Shown in pieces: positions 1 to 10,490 of a stretch of 64,000 nucleotides of DNA. The translations under genes and the position numbers were made by a program. Every line of letters starts with the position of its first letter. Position 1 is the first letter of the stretch. Source of the DNA: Hofstenia miamia. Its lineage: Eukaryota; Xenacoelomorpha; Acoela. Where the stretch lies: the NCBI GenBank assembly GCA_004352715.1, contig SCFE01000009.1, positions 3,023,407 to 3,087,406 on the forward strand, read 5' to 3'. The notes under the pieces are model-generated. The model was given only the letters and a program-made list of their open reading frames with translations, was not told the DNA's origin and did not search any database.

Positions 1-274
1 CTTGCTTCTCTTCATCTCCATCTGTTCACAATAGGTTGACCTCAGAAGTTAAATATACTTTGGCAGAGTAATGCTTGGCCACGTCCTCTTTAATAAATTT
101 CACAATAGACAGGTGGGCAAGATGAAATGGTGAATAAATGTCCACTGCATTTAATTGCTGGCTCTCAAAACAGGAAAAGCTTCCCTTACATGCTGTATTA
201 GTCTTATGCAAATTAATCTCATTGATGGAAGGTGGTGCTGATCATTCATGAACAACTGTAATGTGTTCAGAAAA

Positions 275-460
275 CTATTTCTCATTATGGAAGAATAATT
301 TGCATTCAGTGCATAGATACACCCATGATTTTTTATGTTTCCTATTTATATGACCTTCTAATGCATGGGTTTTTGGGCTACTATATGTGCAATGAGCACA
401 TTGAAAAATGAGGGGTTGACCAACACTGCTTGTAGAACTAAATTTAAAATTTTTTAGCAA
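275..460 (-). pseudogene. C2H2 zinc-finger-like fragment
   Basis: A 61-codon open stretch without an ATG start encodes one classic C2H2 finger: C-x2-C (CAHC), a linker and H-x4-H (HINRKHKK), followed by the first half of a second finger (CTEC) that runs into a stop before its histidines. The reading frame opens at a TTG, so it is either an internal exon fragment or a decayed copy. The next minus-strand open stretch (26-211) has no recognisable domain. C2H2 fingers bind DNA or RNA, but one and a half fingers cannot say which gene this belonged to. It could be a downstream exon of the minus-strand gene ending at 1607; no splice acceptor was convincing. Confidence 0.35.
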
Positions 461-1543
461 AGTGGGAATGGAAGGACAGTTGTTATATTTAAAGAGTAGT
501 ATGCATTTTTGGAAAAAAGTATTTACATTGGTGACAGCTTACTCAATGCAAAAACACACTAATTTTTTTTCATCACAAATATGTATAACAACATTATAGG
601 TGAAAATGGCATTGCATTGTAATCAGTAATAACCAAATAAAAAATCATATAATATGCAGGCATTATTTAAAACAAAATTAAATTAAGCTAAATAAATAAG
701 TGGTAACACCTCATATTTTTTTAAAACTCTTTTAAATAAAATTACATTTAACTAAATAAATAACATCTCAATCACCCCAAAAAAACAGGGTGTTAGATAA
801 AAAATTGACAGTGTAATGTAAAATAGATATTTATGCATTCAACAGTAAAAATAGACAATCAATAATGATAACTTTCTCATTAATTACATTTAAAATGTGT
901 ATTGAGGAAACATGGAATGTCTAATGGAGCATGCAAGACACTTTTTAAAAAATAATTATGCAATTATAAAAATATGTAGAGAGAGAGAAGAGAATCTTAT
1001 AGCATGTTAACTTAATTATACTGCAAATGAGGAGACATGCAATGTTCTATAGTAAATGAAAAGTATAAATTGACATTTTAACAAATAAATTGAGTATTCA
1101 CCCAAAATGGAAATTATTTAAAATAGATGGTGTATTGAAAACATTTATAAAACACATATTCAGTAAAAAATCAAATAATACACATGCATGTTTAAATGAA
1201 ATTACATTTTAACAAATAAACAAGTGTTAACATTCTGTAAGAGTGTGGATTTAGAATGCCAAAAATAATAAATCACACACCTGTGTAATTTCAAGGATTT
1301 GTTCTAGTATCAACAATAAAATTTGCAAAATACATCTGCAAAGTTTTAAAATCTCATTAATTAAAAATCAGTAATTGTTTTCAACAAAATTGTAAATGTG
1401 TTTTATTTTTAAAAAAATAAATAATGGCTAGGAAATAGCCCTGTGACAATTAAAATAAATGCTTTCAAATTAAAAAAACATTGACAATCATATTGGATTA
1501 CTTAAAATGTAAAAACTCTATTGTGTTTTTAAAACATAAAAGA
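461..1543. other. AT-rich stretch with no recognised gene
   Basis: This stretch is dominated by A/T runs, has almost no CpG and holds no open frame of note. I see nothing that can be named in it. Confidence 0.5.
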
Positions 1544-1639
1544 TGGCAAACACAAAAATCATGCTATAGCATACTCACATAGTATTGTTTTTGGCAAACA
1601 CAAAAATCATGCTATAGCATACTCACATGGTATTGTTTT
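1544..1639. repeat. 48-bp tandem duplication
   Basis: Two adjacent 48-bp copies (1544-1591 and 1592-1639) are nearly identical, starting TGGCAAACACAAAAATCATG. The copy at higher coordinates contains the stop codon of the minus-strand gene model at 1607-2152. Both copies carry, on the minus strand, a strong splice-donor-like GTGAGTATG, so the duplication doubles a possible donor site. Confidence 0.85.
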
Positions 1640-2152
1640 GTTTGTGGAAACATTGTTAGCAGCCTGGATGTTGTTTATGCCCAATGTGTTAGGTTGATTG
1701 TCTCCACAACCAATTTGAGTGCCTTCACATTCTACCATCATTTTGTTGACCCATTCTTCAAAATTTTGTGACCATTCCTTGAAAATTTCCAGAGTTTGAT
1801 CACACTCTTCCAGAATATTGTAAAAGCTAAAAACATTTGTTTAACTCATTTAAAAATAGTTTATGAATTATTATAACAAGGTGTAGCATAAAAACCCTTT
1901 TTGTTTTTTAAAAAAATGAAAAACACTCATTAGATATTTTATATTATAATGAGTTGCAACATAAAAAACTGATTAGTAATTTGTTACATTGTATAATAAA
2001 TATTCTTAGATAATATGTTTTATATAGATAATGTCTTACATTGTCTCATCAAATTGCATATCTAATAGATCTTTATAAAGATTGTCATTGATAATTTTAG
2101 TGAAATGAGGATTCCAGCCTGATAGGAAATCACAAACTTTGTTGAAAGACAT
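1607..2152 (-). CDS. Predicted two-exon gene, 110-residue protein of unknown function
   Basis: Exon 1 runs from the ATG at 2152 to 2040 (37 codons plus two bases) and ends at a consensus donor, GTAAGA. The intron is 1827-2039 and ends in a T-rich tract plus TAG. Exon 2 runs from 1826 to the TGA at 1607-1609 and completes the split codon in frame. The exact fit of donor, acceptor and phase is the main support. The product begins MSFNKVCDFLSGW and is rich in acidic and aromatic residues, with no signal peptide, membrane segment or named domain. A second donor-like site (GTGAGT) just before the stop means that a third exon is possible and the true C-terminus may differ. It lies 840 bp from, and divergent to, the broken small gene at 2993. 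Function is not recognised; a transposon or virus origin is possible. Confidence 0.5.
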
Positions 2153-2992
2153 TTTTAAAGTACAAAAAGCAGAACATTGAAATCAAACTGGTTTTAACCA
2201 AAGTTGGAATGAAAATAGAATTCAGTTTGCTCCAGGGCTTATGATGATTGGCTGGAAACCAAATCAAAATATCCAATTACCAGGGGCATAGTGCTAATGC
2301 ATTTTGTGACAGGTTTACATGAAAACCTTTTACCAAATTGACAGGTTCTCTGGGAAAAGCTTTTAGAAATGCTTTTAAAGCTCAATTTGTTTATTTTGTG
2401 GGGAAAATTTTTAAATGTAAAAAGCTTTTAAAATGTCAAGTTTTCAGGTGATTGACAGGTTCTCTTTGCAGGATTCTGGATGCAGTAATATAAAGATTTT
2501 AAATTGAGTACACTTGAATGTGACAGATTAAAAGCTTCTGTCAAAAACATCACTAATGTGTTTCTAGGCATTTTTTGCAAAAAAAACCCCTGGCTGGAAA
2601 ATGTGATAAAATTTAAACATGGCAGTAATTCTTTTCTGAGCCTGAGTCATGTAAACAGATTCTCAGCTCTTAGCATAGTGCTAAGTAAATCTATAAGCAC
2701 TTAGATACAATACACTATGGGGAAACAAAGAGTTTTATAATCTAAAAACATGGTTCTTTATAGGAGAAGGTGGAAACAGTAAATTGATATTAAGATAAAA
2801 TAGATACATGGGTGTACACATAACAGGTATTTTATAATGTTCTAACAACATTTTATGGGTTGGTAAATGAATTAACTGGGTTAGTTGATGATTGGATCAA
2901 ATGAATTAAGTTATTTTTGATTGGTTTATATGCTAAAAGTTTGTAATAAATAACTTGTGCTTTGAACACTTTTTTCAATTTTAAATTTGCTG
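2153..2992. other. Intergenic spacer between divergent small genes
   Basis: The stretch separates the minus-strand start at 2152 from the plus-strand start at 2993. It holds a repeated phrase (GACAGGTTCTCT at about 2341 and 2454). The short plus-strand open frame at 2504-2704 has no support beyond its length. It could hold a shared promoter, but no clear core element was found. Confidence 0.4.
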
Positions 2993-3448
2993 ATGACTCC
3001 AAAAGCTGCTAGCAAATCTCATGCTCAAAAATCTACCAAAGATATGCAGAGCAAACAAGATGAACTCTCACAACCCAAAAAAATTGTTTTAAAGCAGATA
3101 TTACCAAAAGACTGTGTATTCTGTAAACACTGTGGGTAATGTAGTTCAACCAGAGATGGTCAACAGCCTCAATGAAATTTGTGAAGAACACCAGTTGAAA
3201 TATATCTCTGTTAGAGAATTAAAAATCAGTGAGTGGCAAAAAATACACAATGCATATAACCTTCACACAAAGTGGTAAAAATTATACTGGAAAACAGCAA
3301 CTGTTTCTTCCTGCCTAAACCTTATGCAGAGAAAGCTACAGGAGAAAAATATAAGATGTTTATCAGACTTAAAATTCAACATGAAAAGGATAAACCACCA
3401 ATATATCCAGGTGGCAATGCACAAACTGTATTTAGATTTAGTATGTAA
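2993..3448 (+). pseudogene. Broken small gene, relative of the ORF at 5654-5920
   Basis: An ATG at 2993 opens a lysine-rich N-terminus, then a CVFCKHCG cysteine pair. The frame is broken by what looks like one inserted base near 3137 and again near 3277, after which coding potential continues to a TAA at 3446-3448. The C-terminal part contains KIILENSNCFFLPKPYAE, which resembles KIRLDNGFYYFLPKQYVN in the minus-strand ORF at 5654-5920. This shared block, a short beta-rich stretch around FLPK, suggests one family in two diverged copies. The family is not one I can name. Similar small proteins occur in transposon- or virus-derived clusters, but that is inference. Confidence 0.4.
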
Positions 3449-4165
3449 AAATATTTAGAATAAATACATATGTACCAAAGATTTTTATTTCAATTTTTAA
3501 AATTAGTACTTATTAGTGAAACAAAAAAACTCAATTTAAGAAACATGTGGTAAAATTTTTAAAAGAAAAATACAAAACAACTTACCTATAAATTTAGTTT
3601 AAATACAGAACAAACGAAATTAAAATAGTGTTTCACATGGGTCAAATGTAAAAAAATGACAATTGAAATAAATAAAATTTTTTATCAATTAAAACTAAAT
3701 TTCTATTAAATTTAAAACTTGATGATAATTAAAAAAGCAAAACAAATAAATATTTGTAATAACCTGACATTGTTAGACCATATGTGAATGAGCAAATTAA
3801 GCTTATATTCATAAACCAAATAGTCCTTTTTTGTAAAAGAAATTTTATTTACAACTCTGGATATGTTTATCAAGCATTTAATTATAAAATGAGTTATATT
3901 CATTCACTCATAAGTTTTCTAACTGTGCAGTTTACCCCTTTTTCATTGTTCAAATCCAGGAAGAGTCAGCACATATTATTTGAAGTTTGAGGGAATGCAT
4001 TCAATATTTACTATATCAAAGAATTGTTGATTTTAATCAATGAAAAACTTTACATTCTTACAGTAAGCCACCTGACAGCAGTGCTTAACTCTCTTCCACC
4101 ACACATATGAAAGGCTTTACTTCCATCATATCACATTTACAGAAGGCCATCTCACAAGTGAACAA
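3449..4165. other. AT-rich stretch with no recognised gene
   Basis: Overlapping short open frames occur on both strands (3712-3903 and 3784-3990). They are A/T-rich, without domains, and look like chance. Confidence 0.45.
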
Positions 4166-4366
4166 ATGCTTCAATTTATTGATTCACTAAATTTATCAAC
4201 ACAAGAGAATACAATGTTTTGGAGATGTGATGCTATGCATTGTGAATTTCTTATTCAAATAATGTCTCAGCCTGTGGAAAATTTACTCAATCATGGCTAT
4301 CAGTACCCACAAAACATGGGAAATTCTATAGACTGTATAAAAGACTATTTTAAATTTCTACATTGA
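4166..4366 (+). CDS. Small ORF of unknown function
   Basis: A 66-codon ATG frame has a balanced composition (MFWRCDAMHCEF, PVENLLNHGYQYPQ) unlike the surrounding chance frames, ending 90 bp before the solo LTR. No domain is recognised. It may be the remnant of a coding region shared with the other small ORFs of the 1.6-6.4 kb cluster, or one exon of a larger gene. Confidence 0.25.
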   Translation: MLQFIDSLNLSTQENTMFWRCDAMHCEFLIQIMSQPVENLLNHGYQYPQNMGNSIDCIKDYFKFLH

Positions 4367-4457
4367 ATGAACACTCCAAGAGGTATATTATTATCACCAT
4401 TTGCTAATAATCAATGTAAATTTAAAAAGTTTATTGTAAAACCACTGTAATTAATAA

Positions 4458-5583
4458 TGTAGCATCTGCTATCAAGTGTTAACTGAGATTAAATCATTCT
4501 TTAAATTATTGTTACTCATTATATGTGGATAGGGATGTACTTATGTTAACTCTTTACTCTGATATGAGATACATTTCATTACTTAACTAGAGTAACTTGA
4601 TACTGTTTAGGTATACCATGATCTGGCTACGGCCTCTGGCTGACTCAGATCTCTGAATCAAACCACATGTGCCTCCATTGTTGATCAAGTAGTTCCAAGT
4701 CTCAGCTCAACAATGTTTTTATGTGTTCCCTATCCTAACTCAGTGCAGCTCTCAACACTGTTTTTAAGTGACTTAAACTCAATTTGTAATGTGTATTTAT
4801 GATACTTTGCAACCTTGCAATGTCACTAGCTGCTTAATAAGTATTACTTTAGCCATTACCAAAAACTATTGGCTTTAGTTAATTTAATTAAAATAAATTA
4901 CATAATAACTTGCAGCTTCCTACCTTACATTTAAATAACAATACATGTTCAGTCTCTTTATCAGTCTATTATAGGTCACCTAAGTCTATAATATAAAATA
5001 TGTATAACCCACAGTAGGCTATCCAGCCCTTTTTACTGATATCAATTTTTTAGATACATGTAAATGAAAGAATTGATAGTCAGCTAAATGGAGAAAAACT
5101 CCTAATCATATACCTAACTTAAATGCAGGTTCATGGTTTGGATCAAAGACCCTTGAGTTGTTCCTGATATGTGCCCAAACCACTACTACTGCATTTACCA
5201 TTTAGCTCAACATGATTTATAAACAAGCAAACTGATATAAAATATAAAGATAAGATTTTCAAAGAATTCACTTCAACAATTTCCAAATTGATTTATAGTG
5301 TATTTATAGTTAACTTCAAAAAGTACATGTTGTTCAAAATTCAAATTTAGATCATCTGCTAAAAATGGCTAAAAATAATGGAAGTGAATTTGCCCACTTC
5401 ATTTGGTCAAATTGTTCAATGACAAGTACTAATTTGATATTTCAATACTTAGTTGCATTTACAAAGATAATGTGATAATTAAACTTAAATTAGTTTTTAA
5501 TCAATAATCATAATTCAATCTTAATCTTGACTAATCATCTGATCTTCTCTTCTTAGCAGCATTATACTTTGGTTTATGCTACA
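4458..5583 (-). mobile_element. Solo LTR (copy A), about 1,126 bp
   Basis: In plus orientation this copy begins TGTAGCATCTGCTA and ends TTTATGCTACA, so it has the TG...CA ends and the short terminal inverted repeat TGTAGCA of an LTR. It is flanked by a 4-bp target duplication, ATAA (4454-4457 and 5584-5587). The same sequence recurs at 56194-57344, diverged at 58031-59192, and at 59621-62884 (split by an insertion). No adjacent primer-binding site or polypurine tract belongs to it, so it is a solo LTR left by recombination. Its sense strand is minus. It is almost free of CpG. Confidence 0.8.
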
Positions 5584-5653
5584 ATAATTAATGATTTTTT
5601 ACTAGTATTATTTTTTATAAAACTACATGTAGAAAGAGGTGTAGAAAACAAAA

Positions 5654-5920
5654 CTATTTTTTTATTTTACTAAATTCTAATACAATATGATTTACATTAT
5701 TGCCAGCAGTTGTGATTTCCATATCATCACTGTGAAAAAGATTTTTATTTACCAGAGTCTTGTAATTCTTGCCCAGTGCATTGACATACTGCTTTGGAAG
5801 AAAGTAGTAAAAACCATTGTCAAGTCTTATCTTTACTGTGGTACCATATCTCATGTTCAGCTGAACAACGTCCTCAATTGTTAGCCATAGTTTTTTCAGT
5901 AGTTCACTAGCTGGACTCAC
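5654..5920 (-). CDS. Small ORF, FLPK-type protein of unknown function
   Basis: The open frame of up to 88 codons opens at a GTG, not an ATG, and contains LWLTIEDVVQLNMRYG and then KIRLDNGFYYFLPKQYVN. The second block is shared with the broken plus-strand gene at 2993-3448. There is no signal peptide or membrane segment. A splice acceptor-like sequence (GAGTCCAG) precedes the frame near 5905, so this may be the second exon of a gene whose first exon is the ORF at 5962-6222. Function unknown. Confidence 0.35.
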   Translation of the reverse strand: MSPASELLKKLWLTIEDVVQLNMRYGTTVKIRLDNGFYYFLPKQYVNALGKNYKTLVNKNLFHSDDMEITTAGNNVNHIVLEFSKIKK

Positions 5921-5961
5921 ATTTGAAAAAATACAGGTTGGTGTTTGGGAATTAACATCAT

Positions 5962-6222
5962 TTATGCATTGTAAAAATGGTCATCCTCACTCATGTTGGG
6001 GAAGACAATCACATTATTATTGACTATAGGACGTCTTTGTTTATGTTGAGTCTTGTGTTTTTCTTTTACAGGCACAGGTGGTTGGGACATCATCTCCTGT
6101 GTTAGCAGGTTATAGCCATGTGATGGTGGTGGGATTCTGCATAGTTCATCAAATAGACTGCTCAATGAGCCAGATGCTAGTGTTTCAACAGACATTGCCA
6201 AAAGTGAGAGATGAAATTGCAT
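5962..6222 (-). CDS. Small ORF, proline- and lysine-rich, unknown function
   Basis: An ATG at 6222 opens an 86-residue frame beginning MQFHLSLLAMSVETL and ending PNMSEDDHFYNA. The middle is proline/glutamine- then lysine-rich (PVPVKEKHKTQHKQRR), like a disordered, possibly nuclear segment. The frame upstream of this ATG stays open to 6420, but that part looks like random hydrophobic sequence, so the internal ATG is preferred. It sits 42 bp upstream of the FLPK-type ORF on the same strand and may be joined to it by splicing. No function is assigned. Confidence 0.3.
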   Translation of the reverse strand: MQFHLSLLAMSVETLASGSLSSLFDELCRIPPPSHGYNLLTQEMMSQPPVPVKEKHKTQHKQRRPIVNNNVIVFPNMSEDDHFYNA

Positions 6223-8197
6223 AGAAGAAAAATAATTATTTTTTCCAATGAAATGAGGTGAATATATAGATTGACCAGCCAATGGAAATACATTGAACTT
6301 ATGAAAATTAATTATTGGTTGGAAAAAACGTGATATGATAAATGTGTTAACAAGGAATATTAACAAAAACAAAATGTGGTTTTTTGAAAGTTCCCAAAAA
6401 ACAAGATAAGCATTGTACATGTAGGTTTTTTGAAATTATGGAAAACATGATAAGTGTCATAGTGGTTTGACATTGCATTGTGTAGTCTTTACATGTAATT
6501 GAAAAATTAGTCTGTAATATTAATAGATGTGTATGTGCAAGTGTTGTAAAATTAGTCAACAATACATACACAATCACAAATGTGATGTAATGTATGCAAG
6601 CAAGTGTAACATATGATATAGCCATGTATATTAACAAACAATGAAATTAGTCATATAAAACATTATACCAAAAAATGTATGTAAATGTAAATTGGCCCCA
6701 ACATGTAAATGAATCACTATGAAAATCAATTAAAAGTGTCATGAATCACTAAATGAAAATCCATTAGTTGATACACTTAAAAATATCAAGTATTTGACGT
6801 CACTGAAAATCCATTAGTGAGCTGTCAAACAAAATTTGTCAAGTAGAATGACTCAGTAATTAATATTTGCAAACACTCCCTCAATATCAGTGAGTCAGCA
6901 ATTCTCAAGGTCAGTTTGTGGAACCTCCCTTGCCCTTAGTACTACTCAGCAGGCTCTGTCTTATCAAAGCATGGTGTTGTTCTATTATTTAATAAAAATT
7001 TTAAAATAAAATATAAAAATATAAAAAAGGTATATTGAATGAAAAATATGAAAAATCTGAATAAAATTAAAAAGCAGAAATATAAATTTGCTTCTCTTAG
7101 TAAAGCTAGGTTTACAATCATTGTATATCTAATGCAGTGCTCAAGCTTGACTCAACTCAACTTGACTCAGCTCAGCTCAGCTTGTTAGAAGCTCAGCTCA
7201 TTGAAAAAGATTGATATAAAATCACTTAATGCTCTTAGTTGCTTCCATGTACCCCACATGAGGTCAGCCACATATGACATATCATTAACAATGGTAGGAT
7301 TTTTTAAATTTATAATTGTAATGCTAGTATCTCTCAAACTTGTTATTAAATTTTCTCTATCACAAGAAACAACCTAGTGTCAGAAATTATTTAAAAATCA
7401 TATTAATTTTTTTATAGCTGTTATCTAGTCTTTCACCCAACATGCCCTCATTTTCCTACATGATGCCAAATATGAAAAAAATATCCTAAGAGATTCAGTG
7501 ATACTACTAATATCACAAATTTGCTTCTAATTGTTGCTAACATTATTTATGATGTTTTTTTAGCAAAATTATTTCAATACTACTAATTGCAGGTGCCATT
7601 GAATCAAACTCTTGCTAAATGTTTATACCCATGAAAAATATTGCTATAAAATGCAGTATTACAAATGTATAAAACATGTGCATTTACGCTTTCAAAATCT
7701 TTCACATAAGTACTTTACTTTCCAATACTTTATTAATAAGATAGCACAAAATTCAATTCTGGGTATTTCTTAAACATTGCTGCTTGATTCAGATCCAGAT
7801 ACAATTTGGAAACCATCAGGTTACAAAATATACTGATATGATAGAAATTTGCTCAAATCTGACAAACCTCATGGATGAGGGTTCTTATTTTTATTCCAGA
7901 ATGCTTTAGGCCTATATATAGGCCAGATATGTGTACCACAGATCATTTTGAATCTTATGGGTAGAGTTAGGCATTCCTCCTATACATAACAAGTGTCCAA
8001 AGCAGTTACTAAATGTCTCACATTGACCAAACAAATGTATTTTAAAATATTTCATTCAAGAAATTGTAAATGAAATATGGAACTGTGTATTATAAAACAA
8101 ACAAATTCTGGTAATTTAAGACTGGAACATCATTTACTTTAATAGAAATGAAAGAGAGCACCTAAATTTATTTCTAATTTAAGTTGACTTAAGTAGT
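6223..8197. other. CpG-poor region without recognised genes
   Basis: No open frame with a domain was seen. A short GCTCAGCTCAGCTCAGCTT repeat lies near 7165-7190. The right end may already belong to the LINE fragment that becomes recognisable at 8198. Confidence 0.4.
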
Positions 8198-9030
8198 ATC
8201 AATGAAACTATACCAAGCCACATTACTAATAGCACTTCAATACTAATTGATTATTTTTTGTAAACATTACTAATGATTTTAAATATGTAAGCAGTGAATG
8301 TCCATTCTCTGATCACTCAATTATTATGTGCATTCTTTTTATAGAATCAAAACACACAAAACAAGGCAATGGAAAGAAATTCGTGAAAAGATTCCCTTTT
8401 ATTAAAATCACTAAGAAATGAATTATCTAAAGAAAATTGGATTAATGTCTATTCACAAGCCAATGTTGATGAAATATTTCAGTCAATTAAAAATACTTTG
8501 AGTTAAAATATTGATACATATTTCACCAAAAAACTTGTATTAATTAAAGAAAGACATTGTTTTGACAAAATTAAGAAAAATACTTCTCAAATCCTACTCT
8601 TAAACAAATTATTAAATTTAAAAAATGAGTCATTCAGGGGATTTATTAAGGATAAATCCAAAGGAAACTATTTATTATAAAAAAAGCTAGAAACAAATCT
8701 AATATTGACTAAGAAAAACACATCAGAATCATATGAATACTACTTTTGGTAAGCTCTCCACACCTAAAGACAAATGGAACCAAAATATATATTCTGAGCA
8801 TTGTATAAACTGCATTGAGAACAAAAATGGGGAAGTATTACAAAAAGTGCTGATATTGCAAATACACTTAACACTGAATTTATTCATCTAGGAAAGTACA
8901 AGTGTTATTATATCCATCTACAATTAAGAAATCACAGAAATTGTCTGAGTATAATAATAGACAATGAGCTTAAATTTAACTATTATATTCAATCCATTCT
9001 AAGAAAAATGGCAATGGGCATTAAATGTAT
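8198..9030 (+). mobile_element. LINE fragment (CR1-like; endonuclease tail plus post-RT segment)
   Basis: Decayed plus-strand coding segments match the LINE at 25.2-28.8 kb. They are the endonuclease end (INETIPSH, then ILIDYF, then PFSDHSII, against PFSDHCLI in the longer copy) and the linker to the reverse transcriptase. The sequence then jumps to a post-RT block ending LRKMAMGIK at about 9027, also seen in the minus-strand fragment at 19.2 kb. The catalytic part of the reverse transcriptase is missing, so it is an internally deleted, dead copy. Confidence 0.65.
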
Positions 9031-9227
9031 TTGAATTTTAAATATTGTTCTTCTTCTTCTTTTTCTCCCATGGGCTCAAACCCTTATAAATACATGAACA
9101 TTAGGTATGGAGAAAATTTTTTTTTTCAAAAATTCGAGATCTTAAAAAATATTGTTAATTCTGTAATCCACTTTTGCCACATTAAAGCACATTATTATAA
9201 ATTTTAAGCATGCATTAAAACAAGTTC

Positions 9228-10490
9228 CCATAGACTTGTCAGTGAGAGTATAGAATAGGCTACACACGGACACGTGGACGAAATAAACACTTATATAAGG
9301 TAAAAAAAACTATGAGAAATGTAATAACACACGAAAAAATTTAAAAAAATAGTAGATGTAGCGTGCTGTCGATATTTAAAAATAACGTATAAAGGTACAA
9401 GTTGATAAACAAATAGAGATAATTAACTTCAAAATTTCTAATTAAAAAAGTATATTAACGGAAATCTTTAAATTCAGAGTTCAAAAATAATGAAATGCGT
9501 TTTTTGGTCAGCGCACCTTTAAAGTGGAATAAACTGTTTTTTAGCATTAAGAATGTCACATTTTACAAACAATAACAATCAAAATATTCGTAAAATTTGA
9601 TAAAAACATTTACAATTTGCCTCAAAAATTAAAATTTCACTTTTTATTTATCTAAGCGACTGCAAATAAAATAAAATAAAAAAAACTTACAACAAACATC
9701 AAAATTTCTTAGGTATGGATTTTGTTTTAATTTAGGAACTCTTAAGAATATATTAATAATCGATTGTTTGATGTTATTCTTATAGCTAGCTATCTATCAA
9801 GAACAATCATTTTTCATTATGACAGTGATTTTTATTTTGTAATTAGTACAGTCCATTTGGAGAATTGTATTATGCTGCATTGCTTCAGAAGTTTTGAGAT
9901 CTAGCTCTAGGTGTAATAATTATGATTTATTTCTTTAGCACATTTAAATTAGGTGTGATATTCGTTTCTTATCTATTTACATGCCTTAAAATTAATACAA
10001 ATGCAACTAAAAACGCTTTGTAAATTATTTTTAAAAAATGATTGTCTAGAACTGTATATGGAGTTCTTAAAATTTATTATTATTAATAATTATTGCTTGT
10101 AAGATGTGACATTTGTTGAAAATAAAAAACAGTTATTCTGCTTTAAAGTTGTTTAACGAAAAAATATTTTACTAGTTTTGAGTTATAAATTTATGGGTTT
10201 CCGCTAACAGACTTTTATAATTATAAATTTTGAAGTCAAATATCTCTATTTTTTATCAACTCATACTTTTATACGTTATTTTTGCCAAATATCGACCGCG
10301 TGCTATCGCGTATTACAGCGTGCTACGAATTTGGTTAATTATGCAAAGTTATCGGTCTATATCTAATATTTTTTAAATTTTTTACGTATGTTATTGCATA
10401 TCACAGCGTTTTTTTACCCTATATTAGTATTTATTTTGTCCGCTTCTTCTGCGTGCACCCTATTCTATACCTTCGCCGACTTGTCCATGG
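9228..10490. mobile_element. Foldback element with about 350-400-bp inverted arms
   Basis: The left arm (about 9228-9580) and the reverse complement of the right arm (about 10490-10089) align for hundreds of bases. Both open with CCAT-GAC--GTC-G-GA--GTATAGAATAGG. They continue through a lysine-codon-like A-rich block and share AATAACGTATAAA-GTA and ATGTCACAT-TTACAA-CAATAA. Divergence between arms is moderate. The loop of about 500 bp holds no protein. Unlike the flanks, the right arm is fairly CpG-rich. A MITE or foldback DNA transposon remnant is the best reading; clear target duplications were not found. Confidence 0.7.
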
